DNA from: Kingella oralis
GTDB lineage: Bacteria; Pseudomonadota; Gammaproteobacteria; Burkholderiales; Neisseriaceae
Length of the DNA: 7,340 bases
Direction: 5' to 3'
Assembly (NCBI GenBank): GCA_905373195.1
Contig: CAJPSG010000047.1
Location: 1-7,340, forward strand
The position numbers and the translations under genes were made by a program. A model generated the notes under the pieces. The model searched no databases. It saw only the letters and a program-made list of their open reading frames with translations, and was not told the origin of the DNA. Below, piece after piece: positions 1-5,693 of the stretch; the first letter of the stretch is position 1, and each line of letters opens with the position of its first letter.

Positions 1-61
1 CGTGACCGATGGTACCAACGTTTACGTGCGGTTTGCTACGTTCAAATTTTTCCTTTGCCAT
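1..61 (-). CDS. tuf: Elongation factor Tu, N-terminal fragment (continues beyond window start)
   Basis: EF-Tu is the GTPase that delivers aminoacyl-tRNA to the ribosome in the cytoplasm. Only the first 20 codons are present, reading MAKEKFERSKPHVNVGTIGH on the minus strand. This is the highly conserved EF-Tu amino terminus running into the start of the G1 (P-loop) region, the usual GHVDHGKT, which is cut off. The ATG lies at 61-59, and an AGGAA ribosome binding site lies at about 72-68. The gene is the last visible member of a tRNA-Tyr/Gly/Thr/tuf transcription unit, an arrangement also known from the tufB operon of E. coli. I see no separate promoter in the 55 nt between tRNA-Thr and the start, so tuf is probably expressed by processing of the tRNA-containing transcript. 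Bacteria often carry two tuf copies, and this fragment cannot say which one this is. Confidence 0.95.
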   Translation of the reverse strand, partial: MAKEKFERSKPHVNVGTIGH

Positions 62-116
62 GGCAAATTCCTATTCAGTTAGTTTGTTAATAAATTGGAT
101 TTGGAAATATTTTAGA

Positions 117-191
117 TGGTGCCCATGGGCAGATTTGAACTGCCGGCCTCTCCCTTACCAAGGGAGTGCTCTACCCCTGAGCTACATGGGC
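117..191 (-). tRNA. tRNA-Thr (anticodon GGT)
   Basis: On the minus strand this folds into a complete cloverleaf of 72 nt plus an encoded CCA. The acceptor is GCCCATG/CATGGGC, and the D arm is GCTC/GAGC. The anticodon stem CTCCC/GGGAG carries the 7-nt loop TTGGTAA, with GGT as anticodon. The T arm is GGCAG/CTGCC with loop TTCAAAT. All stems pair by Watson-Crick rules. It reads ACY codons and lies directly upstream of tuf. Confidence 0.97.
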
Positions 192-198
192 TTTAATT

Positions 199-272
199 TG
201 GAGCGGGTAAAGGGAATCGAACCCTCACCGTAAGCTTGGAAGGCTTCTGCTCTACCATTGAGCTACACCCGC
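199..272 (-). tRNA. tRNA-Gly (anticodon TCC)
   Basis: This is a complete cloverleaf on the minus strand with an encoded CCA, 74 nt in all. The acceptor GCGGGTG pairs with TACCCGC and closes with a G-U pair. The D arm is GCTC/GAGC, the anticodon loop is CTTCCAA with TCC as anticodon, and the T loop is TTCGATT. The outermost pair of the anticodon stem (GAAGC/GCTTA) is a G-A mismatch, and the base of the T stem is a G-U pair, so the fold is somewhat relaxed but otherwise canonical. It lies 7 nt from tRNA-Thr in the same transcript. Confidence 0.96.
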
Positions 273-307
273 TTATTCTTTCAACTCCAAATACAGCAAG
301 AATTTTA

Positions 308-391
308 TGGTGGTGGGAGAAGGATTCGAACCTTCGAAACTTTCGTGGCAGATTTACAGTCTGCTCCCTTTGACCGCTCGGGAATCCCACC
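308..391 (-). tRNA. tRNA-Tyr (anticodon GTA)
   Basis: This is a class II tRNA with a long variable arm and an encoded CCA, 84 nt in all. The acceptor is GGTGGGA/TCCCACC, and the anticodon loop, read as CTGTAAA, gives anticodon GTA. The T arm is GAAGG/CCTTC with loop TTCGAAT. It is the first gene of the Tyr-Gly-Thr-tuf unit, starting only a few nucleotides after the predicted transcription start. Confidence 0.97.
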
Positions 392-403
392 AAAAGGATT
401 GCA

Positions 404-433
404 ACTATACGTTAGTTTTTAAATTTTGGTCAA
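404..433 (-). promoter_or_regulatory. Sigma70-type promoter of the tRNA-tuf operon
   Basis: On the minus strand TTGACC (433-428) and TATAGT (409-404) are separated by 18 nt. Both hexamers match five of six consensus bases. Transcription should begin near 397, leaving a leader of about 6 nt before tRNA-Tyr. This is the best promoter in the window, as expected for a stable-RNA and EF-Tu operon. Confidence 0.85.
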
Positions 434-474
434 GCGATTGCTGATTATTTTATTGGATGTTTTTGTTTTTGCGT

Positions 475-794
<320 letters not shown>

Positions 795-838
795 TTTGCG
801 GTGGTTTTTACAGTTTGATAATGGTTATTATATCTATT

Positions 839-1420
839 TTAATCAGTAGGTTGGGTGTATTGAAGCAGGAGGAATTGGCTTTGCCCTGCTTTGCCTTGGC
901 GGTGTATGGGTAGCCACTCGGGAAGTGGGGGAATTTGGCTGGCTTCTAGGTAGATGTAGGCATGTGGTTGAAGGTGGGATTGGAGGGCGGGAAATAGATT
1001 TGCCCAGTCGTGCCATGCGTAGGGTGGGTCTAGGAAGATGGTGTGGTATTGCTGGTGCGTGGCGTGTAGGTAGGCAATGGCGTTTTGTTGGTGGATGTGG
1101 ATTTGGTTGGCGATGTTGAGCTGTTGGGCGATGGCGTGGAGCTGGCGGATGGTTTTGGGGTGGGTGTCGCAGAGGGTGGCGCTTTGGGCGTGGCGGGAGA
1201 TGGCTTCAAAGCTGAGTACGCCGCTGCCTGCAAAGAGGTCTAGGGTGTGTTGTGCGGTGAGGTCTTGCCCGAGCCAGTTGAACAGGCGTTCGCGCACGCT
1301 GTCGGGGGTGGGACGCAGCCCGTCTGCGCTGATAAAGGGGATTTTTCTGCCGCGTAGGTCGCCGCCAATGATGCGGACTTGGTTGCTGTGTTTGGGGTTG
1401 TGTTTTTTGCTGGGGTTCAT
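839..1420 (-). CDS. rsmD: 16S rRNA (guanine(966)-N2)-methyltransferase RsmD
   Basis: RsmD is an S-adenosylmethionine-dependent enzyme that methylates N2 of G966 in 16S rRNA during 30S assembly. The 193-residue protein has the family landmarks in order. RIIGGDLRGRKI is near 16-27 and RPTPDSVRERLFNWL at 36-50. The SAM-binding motif I, DLFAGSGVLSFEA, is at 61-73, and the catalytic DPPY at 131-134 is typical of amino-group methyltransferases. The length is normal for the family. The ATG at 1420-1418 is the only plausible start because the RIIGG core begins 15 residues later. However, no Shine-Dalgarno sequence precedes it; the 20 nt upstream are C- and T-rich, so initiation is unusual. A TATAAT box lies at 1455-1450. 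It is divergent from hemL and co-directional with the ferredoxin gene, from which it is separated by 112 nt holding one DUS. Confidence 0.95.
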   Translation of the reverse strand: MNPSKKHNPKHSNQVRIIGGDLRGRKIPFISADGLRPTPDSVRERLFNWLGQDLTAQHTLDLFAGSGVLSFEAISRHAQSATLCDTHPKTIRQLHAIAQQLNIANQIHIHQQNAIAYLHATHQQYHTIFLDPPYAWHDWANLFPALQSHLQPHAYIYLEASQIPPLPEWLPIHRQGKAGQSQFLLLQYTQPTD

Positions 1421-1449
1421 GGGGTACTGGGGATGAAAAAAGGAGGGAA

Positions 1450-1455
1450 ATTATA
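1450..1455 (-). promoter_or_regulatory. Candidate -10 box of rsmD
   Basis: TATAAT on the minus strand lies 30-35 nt before the rsmD start and predicts a short leader of about 20-25 nt. No convincing -35 hexamer is present at 16-18 nt spacing. Confidence 0.5.
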
Positions 1456-1514
1456 GCGGATTTGCGGACGTTGCTTGCACAGCGAAGATGGGCTGGGCTG
1501 CAGTGTTTTGCTGA

Positions 1515-1560
1515 TTTTCAGGCTGCCTTTGTTGCCCGCCATAATAAGGCAGCCTGAAAA
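1515..1560. repeat. DUS inverted pair, tail-to-tail, 15-bp stem
   Basis: DUS copies at 1517-1528 (minus) and 1547-1558 (plus) form a perfect 15-bp stem, TTTTCAGGCTGCCTT with AAGGCAGCCTGAAAA, around a 16-nt loop. Neither side has a T-run after the stem, and no gene ends nearby because rsmD and hemL both point away. A role as intrinsic terminator is therefore doubtful despite the strong hairpin. Confidence 0.85.
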
Positions 1561-1637
1561 CTATGTGCAGGGCGCATTTAATAGTTGGCAACGGATTAGC
1601 ACGCCTTTGCTGCGCCGTCGTTTGTGGCTTCACACGG

Positions 1638-1712
1638 TTTTCAGGCTGCCTATTGCAGGCGTGGTAGTTGGCTTGCGTTTGCTTGTTTCCCGCTCAATAG
1701 GCAGCCTGAAAA
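1638..1712. repeat. DUS inverted pair with extended 18-bp stem
   Basis: DUS copies at 1640-1651 (minus) and 1699-1710 (plus) are flanked by matching bases, so the arms are 18 bp and perfect (1638-1655 with 1695-1712). The inner extension is ATTG/CAAT. The loop is long, 39 nt, and T-rich on its right side. There is no trailing T-run. The whole forms a 75-bp unit just upstream of the hemL promoter. Confidence 0.85.
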
Positions 1713-1728
1713 TGGCTTGGGCGGTATT

Positions 1729-1740
1729 TTCAGGCTGCCT
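1729..1740 (-). repeat. Single DUS abutting the hemL promoter
   Basis: This exact DUS on the minus strand is preceded by two further T residues on the plus strand. It ends 4 nt before the extended -10 element of hemL and covers the space between the -10 and any -35. Confidence 0.88.
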
Positions 1741-1744
1741 TAAA

Positions 1745-1753
1745 TGCTAAAAT
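1745..1753 (+). promoter_or_regulatory. Extended -10 promoter of hemL
   Basis: TGCTAAAAT has the TGn extension plus a -10 hexamer matching five of six consensus bases. Extended -10 promoters can work without a good -35, and none is clear here. Transcription would start near 1760, leaving a leader of about 26 nt that carries the AGGA site at 1774-1777. Confidence 0.55.
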
Positions 1754-1785
1754 TTCATTTTTACTCAATCAACAGGAAAATCATC

Positions 1786-3069
1786 ATGGCAAACCGCAAT
1801 GAACAGCTTTTTGAACGGGCGAAAAACATCATCCCTGGTGGCGTAAATTCGCCTGTGCGGGCGTTTGGCAGCGTGGGGGGCGTGCCGCGTTTTATCCGCA
1901 AGGCGCAGGGGGCGTTTGTGTGGGATGAAAACGGGCAGCGTTATATTGATTACGTTGGCTCATGGGGGCCGGCGATTGTGGGACACGCCCACCCCGAGGT
2001 GATTGAAGCGGTGCGCGAGGCGGCGTTGGATGGGCTGTCGTTTGGCGCGCCCACCGAAGCGGAAATCATCATCGCCGAAGAAATCGCCAAAATTGTGCCC
2101 AGCGTGGAGCGTTTGCGCTTGGTGTCGTCGGGTACGGAGGCAACGATGTCTGCCATTCGCTTGGCGCGTGGCTACACGGGGCGCGACAAAATCGTGAAAT
2201 TTGAAGGCTGCTACCACGGGCATTCCGACAGCCTGCTGGTCAAAGCAGGCAGCGGCCTGCTCACCTTTGCTAACCCCAGCTCGGCAGGCGTGCCCGCCGA
2301 TTTCACGCAGCACACCATCGTCTTGCCATATAACGACGTAGGCAGCCTGAAAACCTGTTTTGAGCAGTTTGGCGAGCAAATCGCCTGTGTGATTTTGGAG
2401 CCGATTGCGGGCAACATGAACTTGGTAAAACCGAGCCCAGAATTTGTGCACACGCTGCGCCAAATTACCGCGCAACACGGCAGTGTGTTGATTTACGATG
2501 AAGTAATGACAGGCTTTCGCGTGGCATTGGGCGGCGCGCAGTCGGTGCACGGCATCACGCCCGATTTAACCACCATGGGCAAAGTCATCGGCGGCGGGAT
2601 GCCACTGGCAGCGTTTGGCGGCAAAAAAGAAATTATGGACTGCATTTCGCCCTTAGGCGCGGTGTATCAAGCGGGCACGCTGTCGGGCAACCCCGTTGCC
2701 GTGGCGGCAGGCTTAAAAACGCTGGAAATCATCCAACGTGCAGGCTTTTATGAACACTTAACCGCGCGCACCGAGCAGCTGGTAAACGGCATCAACCAAG
2801 CGGCAAAACAAGCAGGCATCACATTCACCGCCGACAGCATCGGCGGGATGTTTGGCTTCTATTTTGCCGACCACGCGCCGCAAAATTACAGCGACATGGC
2901 GGCTTCCAACATTGCCGCGTTTAAAACCTTTTTCCACGGGCTGCTGGAACGCGGCGTGGCACTCGGCCCATCGGCGTATGAAGCCAGCTTTATGTCTGCC
3001 GCGCACACGGCGGAATTGGTGGACGAAACGATTGCGATGGCGGCGGAGGTGTTTGCGGGGATGGCGTAG
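1786..3069 (+). CDS. hemL: Glutamate-1-semialdehyde 2,1-aminomutase HemL
   Basis: HemL is a PLP-dependent cytosolic enzyme that converts glutamate-1-semialdehyde to 5-aminolevulinate, the last step of the C5 route into heme and other tetrapyrroles. The 427-residue protein has the normal family length. Visible landmarks are [12 protein letters not shown] near the N terminus and the SSGTEA phosphate-binding turn at 114-119. GCYHGHSD is at 141-148, and DEVMTGFR at 238-245 contains the Asp that contacts the PLP ring nitrogen. The Schiff-base lysine K266 lies in [10 protein letters not shown], and AGTLSGNP is at 296-303. The ATG at 1786 has an AGGA site 8 nt upstream. An in-frame ATG at 1744 is excluded because it overlaps the predicted -10 box. 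The coding sequence contains one in-frame DUS (2340-2351). It is a single-gene unit, convergent with the aldehyde dehydrogenase gene. Confidence 0.98.
   Translation: MANRNEQLFERAKNIIPGGVNSPVRAFGSVGGVPRFIRKAQGAFVWDENGQRYIDYVGSWGPAIVGHAHPEVIEAVREAALDGLSFGAPTEAEIIIAEEIAKIVPSVERLRLVSSGTEATMSAIRLARGYTGRDKIVKFEGCYHGHSDSLLVKAGSGLLTFANPSSAGVPADFTQHTIVLPYNDVGSLKTCFEQFGEQIACVILEPIAGNMNLVKPSPEFVHTLRQITAQHGSVLIYDEVMTGFRVALGGAQSVHGITPDLTTMGKVIGGGMPLAAFGGKKEIMDCISPLGAVYQAGTLSGNPVAVAAGLKTLEIIQRAGFYEHLTARTEQLVNGINQAAKQAGITFTADSIGGMFGFYFADHAPQNYSDMAASNIAAFKTFFHGLLERGVALGPSAYEASFMSAAHTAELVDETIAMAAEVFAGMA
2340..2351 (+). repeat. DUS inside the hemL coding sequence
   Basis: This is the only DUS in a coding region here. 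It is read in frame as part of Val-Gly-Ser-Leu-Lys (residues 185-189, codons GGC AGC CTG AAA), between the PYND motif and the following helix. That surface position would tolerate the encoded residues. Confidence 0.9.
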
Positions 3070-3073
3070 GCAG

Positions 3074-3085
3074 AGGCAGCCTGAA
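3074..3085 (+). repeat. Single DUS after the hemL stop
   Basis: An exact plus-strand DUS lies 4 nt after the hemL TAG. It has no close inverted partner; the nearest opposite copy is about 90 nt away at 3174. Confidence 0.9.
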
Positions 3086-3133
3086 ACTTTTGCCCAAGCC
3101 CAGCCATTTCATCCGCTTCTTGGATGCAAGAGC

Positions 3134-3153
3134 ACGGCTTGCAAGCAAGCCGT
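3134..3153. repeat. Perfect 20-bp inverted repeat, ACGGCTTGC-AA-GCAAGCCGT
   Basis: Nine-base arms are separated by two bases. In RNA this would form a 7-bp stem with a 6-nt loop. There is no T-run after it, so it is not an obvious terminator. It is unrelated to the DUS sequence. Confidence 0.7.
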
Positions 3154-3171
3154 AGGGCGCGCGGTTTACCA

Positions 3172-3217
3172 TTTTCAGGCTGCCTTATATCGCGCCCGCG
3201 TTTAGGCAGCCTGAAAA
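3172..3217. repeat. DUS inverted pair, tail-to-tail, 14-bp stem
   Basis: DUS copies at 3174-3185 (minus) and 3204-3215 (plus) form a 14-bp stem around an 18-nt loop rich in CG. The right arm ends in GAAAAGCAAG and no T-run follows, so it is a poor intrinsic terminator for hemL. Confidence 0.85.
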
Positions 3218-3252
3218 GCAAGAAATGCCGCCCTGCCCTATTTCAACGATTC

Positions 3253-3295
3253 AAGGCAGCCTGAAACTATATTTCTGTTTTCAGGCTGCCTTTTA
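3253..3295 (+). terminator. DUS-pair intrinsic terminator, probably of hemL
   Basis: DUS copies at 3254-3265 (plus) and 3280-3291 (minus) form a 14-bp perfect stem, AAGGCAGCCTGAAA with TTTCAGGCTGCCTT, around a 12-nt loop. The right arm runs into TTTTA on the plus strand. This is the classic neisserial DUS terminator, located 184 nt after the hemL stop. Confidence 0.8.
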
Positions 3296-3327
3296 TCGCA
3301 AGACAAAATCACAGCAGCGCAAGTAAG

Positions 3328-3348
3328 GTGTGTGGCTCTGCCACGCAC
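3328..3348. repeat. GC-rich hairpin GTGTGTGGC-TCT-GCCACGCAC
   Basis: A 9-bp stem with one G-T pair encloses a 3-nt loop. The text around it (AAGGTGTGTGG...CCACGCACGC) looks like a dispersed intergenic repeat and not unique sequence, but I cannot confirm other genomic copies. A second small hairpin, GTGCC-TGC-GGCAC, follows at 3379-3391. Confidence 0.5.
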
Positions 3349-3464
3349 GCAGTTTGCAAGCCTCCAACCCAAGCCCGCGTGCCTGCGGCACACACCACCC
3401 GCCGATTGCTTTGGCATTTCTCGCTTTATTCCGCTATTCATGTTTACCCCCATCCCAAACAATA

Positions 3465-3495
3465 AGGCAGCCTGAAACCCATTTTCAGGCTGCCT
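3465..3495 (-). terminator. DUS-pair intrinsic terminator of the aldehyde dehydrogenase gene
   Basis: DUS copies at 3465-3476 (plus) and 3484-3495 (minus) form a 13-bp perfect stem with a tight 5-nt loop. It begins 28 nt after the dehydrogenase stop codon. On the minus strand the stem is followed by TATTGTTTGG, a modest T-rich tail. It could also stop plus-strand transcription running through from hemL. Confidence 0.78.
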
Positions 3496-3523
3496 CATCT
3501 TATTTACTCACACCACCGCAGGA

Positions 3524-4999
3524 TTAGTACAACCCCTCGCGTTCCTCGCGCGTGCTGATGTAAATATTTTTCACTTGCGTGTAAGCCGCCAGCATCATTT
3601 TATGCGTTTCGCGCCCGATGCCCGATGTTTTGTAGCCGCCAAACGGCGCGCCGGCAGGCAAGCGGTTATAGCAGTTCACCCACACGCGCCCTGTTTCCAG
3701 CGCACGCGACACGCGCAACGCACGGTTGATGTCGCGCGTCCACACCGCGCCGCCCAAGCCGTATTCGCTGTCGTTTGCCATGGCAACCACTTCTTCTTCG
3801 GTTTTGAACTTGATGACCGTTGCCACAGGGCCAAAGATTTCCTCTTGCGCCACACGCGCAGCATTGTCTTTCACCTCAATCAACGTTGGCTCAACAAATT
3901 CCCCGCCAGCCAAATCGCCCGCCACTTTTTTACCGCCCGTGATGATGCGGCAGCCCTCTTGCTCACCAATTTTCACATATTTCAAAATCGTTTCCAGCTG
4001 CCCCGCGTTCACTTGCGAACCCATTTGCGTGTCGTCTTCCCAAGGCAAGCCCAGTTTCACTTTTTTAAATTCCTCTGCCAACGCAGCCACGAATTTATCG
4101 TAAATCCCCTCTTGCACAAAAATCCGCGAACCCGCGCAGCACACCTGCCCTTGGTTGAACAAAATACCTTTTTGCGCCCCTTCCAAAGCCTTATCAAACG
4201 GCATATCGTCAAAGAAAATGTTTGCCGATTTGCCGCCCAATTCCAAAGTAGAAGGAATCAACAATTCCGCCGCCGCAATGCCCACGCGACGACCCACTTC
4301 GGTTGAGCCTGTAAACGCCAGTTTATTAAAGCCTTTATGGTGCAGCATATATTCGCCTGATTTGCTGCCCTTGCCCGTAATCACGTTCAACACCCCTTTG
4401 GGCAACAAATGATTGATTTTTTGCGCGAATGACAACAAGCTCAAAGACGTGCTGCTAGATGGGTGAATCACAATGGTGCAGCCCGCTGCCAGCGCAGGCG
4501 CAATTTTCCAAGCCGCCATCAAAAACGGGAAATTCCACGGAATAATTTGCCCCACCACGCCAATCGGCTCGCGCAACACAATAGACAAATCTTCATCGTC
4601 CAACTGGTTGGCGGTGCCTTCTTCGCCGCGAATCACGCTGGCAAAATAGCGGAAATGGTCGGAAGCCAGCGGAATATCGGCGGCGCGGGTTTCGCGGATG
4701 GGTTTGCCGTTGTCCAGCGTTTCTTGCAGCGCGAACAATTCGGCGTTCTCGTCAATCACGTCGGCGATTTTGTTCAAAATAGCGGCGCGCTCGGTGGTGG
4801 TGGTTTTTTTCCAAGTTTTGAACGCTTCTTGCGCGGCGGCAACAGCGGCATCCACATCGGCATCGCTGGCATCGGTAAATTTCGCCAGCTCTGCGCCATT
4901 GGCGGGGTTGTAGGAAGCGAGCAAGTTAGCGGGCTTCGTCCATTCGCCGTTAATCAATAAACCATACTCTTTGTCAAACACGTTTAGATTTTTAGCCAT
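3524..4999 (-). CDS. NAD(P)-dependent aldehyde dehydrogenase (AldA/AldB-like)
   Basis: This 491-residue cytosolic enzyme oxidises an aldehyde to the carboxylic acid with NAD(P). Motifs in order are DNGKPIRET at 96-104, PWNFP at 154-158 (oxyanion Asn156), FTGSTEVG at 229-236 and LELGGKS at 252-258 (general base Glu253). FNQGQVCCAGSR follows at 281-292, with catalytic Cys287, then EEIFGP at 386-391, and a C terminus ending EGLY. DNGKPIRET..ADIPL.SDHFRYFASVIR recalls E. coli AldB (acetaldehyde type), while the C-terminal half resembles staphylococcal AldA as I remember it. The exact substrate is therefore open, with acetaldehyde or another short aldehyde likely. His179 occupies the place of the usual NAD-binding Lys in the KPSE-type motif. 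The ATG at 4999 has an excellent AAGGAG site 6 nt upstream. An in-frame ATG 15 codons earlier has none and lies inside the leader hairpin. It is a single-gene unit with its own terminator. Confidence 0.95.
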   Translation of the reverse strand: MAKNLNVFDKEYGLLINGEWTKPANLLASYNPANGAELAKFTDASDADVDAAVAAAQEAFKTWKKTTTTERAAILNKIADVIDENAELFALQETLDNGKPIRETRAADIPLASDHFRYFASVIRGEEGTANQLDDEDLSIVLREPIGVVGQIIPWNFPFLMAAWKIAPALAAGCTIVIHPSSSTSLSLLSFAQKINHLLPKGVLNVITGKGSKSGEYMLHHKGFNKLAFTGSTEVGRRVGIAAAELLIPSTLELGGKSANIFFDDMPFDKALEGAQKGILFNQGQVCCAGSRIFVQEGIYDKFVAALAEEFKKVKLGLPWEDDTQMGSQVNAGQLETILKYVKIGEQEGCRIITGGKKVAGDLAGGEFVEPTLIEVKDNAARVAQEEIFGPVATVIKFKTEEEVVAMANDSEYGLGGAVWTRDINRALRVSRALETGRVWVNCYNRLPAGAPFGGYKTSGIGRETHKMMLAAYTQVKNIYISTREEREGLY

Positions 5000-5025
5000 G
5001 ACGGTCTCCTTGATGAGTTGTTGAG

Positions 5026-5059
5026 GGCAATGCCGATGAATCATTGATAGAGCATTGCC
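5026..5059. repeat. Inverted repeat in the aldehyde dehydrogenase leader
   Basis: Perfect 8-base arms GGCAATGC (5026-5033) and GCATTGCC (5052-5059) are separated by 18 nt that contain the smaller palindrome ATGATTCAT. On the minus strand the repeat lies between the candidate promoter and the ribosome binding site, ending 15 nt before AAGGAG. It could be a protein-binding operator or an RNA hairpin in the leader. Confidence 0.6.
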
Positions 5060-5079
5060 TTACGCGATTGCGTGGATGT

Positions 5080-5108
5080 AGTATGGTGTAGTTAGAAGCC
5101 AGATTCAA
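5080..5108 (-). promoter_or_regulatory. Candidate promoter of the aldehyde dehydrogenase gene
   Basis: On the minus strand TTGAAT (5108-5103) and CATACT (5085-5080) are spaced 17 nt apart, each matching four of six consensus bases. A start near 5073 would give a leader of about 75 nt containing the inverted repeat. Such a weak core fits a regulated gene, but other AT-rich positions nearby could also serve. Confidence 0.35.
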
Positions 5109-5173
5109 GACTGTATGTTAATCTTGTTTAAGATATGTTTTTAAGCGTTTGATTTTTCAAGATAGTAATAAAA

Positions 5174-5213
5174 TTTCAGGCTGCCTCAATATCTCGCATG
5201 AGGCAGCCTGAAA
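5174..5213 (-). terminator. DUS-pair intrinsic terminator of the DUF4124-like gene
   Basis: DUS copies at 5175-5186 (minus) and 5201-5212 (plus) form a 15-bp perfect stem, TTTCAGGCTGCCTCA with TGAGGCAGCCTGAAA, around a 10-nt loop. On the minus strand the stem runs into TTTTATTACT. It begins 17 nt after the stop codon of the small exported protein gene. Confidence 0.82.
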
Positions 5214-5229
5214 AGTGTTTTATGCTGGG

Positions 5230-5661
5230 TTAGTTGCAATATTTAGCAATATCGGCATCATATTTAGGAATCAACGCATCTTTATTTTTCGCGTTGGCTT
5301 TGGTTACGGTTTCTTTATTCATTTGCGCCGCTTTGCAGTTTTCTTTTTTCGCCTCTTCCATTTGTTTTTTGTTGGCTTCTTCTTTGCGGCGGTTTTCTTC
5401 TTCAATTTCTTTGTTCAACGCAGCTTGTTTATCTGCGGTGGACATATTGGGGTCATCTTTTTTCACCACAGGCGGTGGGGTTACGGTGCGGGTGCGCACG
5501 TTAATGGTGCTGGCACGCCCCATTATCAAGCCTGGGGGCGTGTCGGCAAACGCGGTTGCGCCACTGCGTTGTTTCCATGTGAAAATAGAGGTATCGGCAG
5601 CGAGGGCAGAAGAGGCGGCAATTGCCAAGGCAACAGCGGATAAAGCGATTTTCGTTTTCAT
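5230..5661 (-). CDS. Exported DUF4124-like protein with charged coiled-coil C terminus
   Basis: This is a 143-residue protein of unknown function. Residues 1-21 form a typical Sec signal peptide (Lys-rich start, Ala-rich core, ALA before ADTS), so the mature protein should be periplasmic. Residues 26-44, FTWKQRSGATAFADTPPGL, fit the DUF4124 pattern, in which an aromatic-x-Trp segment is followed by an SDxPP-like turn. This family is common in proteobacterial envelope proteins, but its activity is unknown to me. A Pro/Val linker (60-66) leads to a Lys/Glu-rich helix of coiled-coil type (about 73-125). Two cysteines, C109 and C142, are the only ones in the mature part and could form a disulfide. 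The ATG at 5661 has an AAGGA site 7 nt upstream. It has its own promoter and terminator and is divergent from guaB. The coiled coil might mediate self-association; that is inference. Confidence 0.85.
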   Translation of the reverse strand: MKTKIALSAVALAIAASSALAADTSIFTWKQRSGATAFADTPPGLIMGRASTINVRTRTVTPPPVVKKDDPNMSTADKQAALNKEIEEENRRKEEANKKQMEEAKKENCKAAQMNKETVTKANAKNKDALIPKYDADIAKYCN

Positions 5662-5693
5662 AATCTTTTCCTTGTTTAAGTTATCAAAGCACA

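Larger units (their letters stand above)
1421..1785. other. 365-bp divergent spacer rsmD/hemL packed with DUS
   Basis: No credible gene lies here. The spacer contains the rsmD -10 region, two DUS inverted pairs (1515-1560 and 1638-1712), a single DUS (1729-1740), the hemL extended -10 and the hemL ribosome binding site. The short open frames across it are created by the DUS repeats and lack ribosome binding sites. The stretch between the two hairpins, 1561-1637, shows nothing I can name. Confidence 0.8.
3070..3523. other. 454-bp convergent spacer hemL/aldehyde dehydrogenase
   Basis: I find no gene in this stretch. It holds seven DUS copies: one single (3074-3085) and three inverted pairs. 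It also holds a perfect palindromic repeat at 3134-3153 and two GC-rich hairpins at 3328-3348 and 3379-3391. Open frames crossing it, including DUS-derived ones on both strands, have no ribosome binding site or recognisable protein. The remaining sequence (for example 3392-3460) shows nothing I can name. Confidence 0.8.

Noticed and set aside
9..233. Open frame running across tuf and two tRNA genes on the plus strand
   Set aside because: It is antisense to structural RNAs and EF-Tu and has no protein-like features.
1638..1712. Insertion-sequence remnant or Correia-type element
   Set aside because: The terminal arms are explained by DUS; there is no transposase fragment, no TA duplication and no Correia terminal sequence that I can recognise.
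1744..1785. N-terminal extension of HemL by 14 residues from an upstream in-frame ATG
   Set aside because: That ATG overlaps the predicted -10 box, has no ribosome binding site, and the added residues do not resemble HemL; the ATG at 1786 has AGGA at the right distance.
1515..3495. CRISPR array suggested by many short identical repeats
   Set aside because: The repeats are 12-14 bp, occur in both orientations, are irregularly spaced and match the DUS; there are no cas genes.
3575..4306. 243-codon open frame antisense to the aldehyde dehydrogenase
   Set aside because: This is a shadow of a well-supported gene, rich in Arg/His/Phe as expected from reading it backwards, with no ribosome binding site.
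5000..5044. 15-residue extension of the aldehyde dehydrogenase
   Set aside because: The upstream ATG lies within the leader inverted repeat without a ribosome binding site, whereas the ATG at 4999 has AAGGAG 6 nt upstream.
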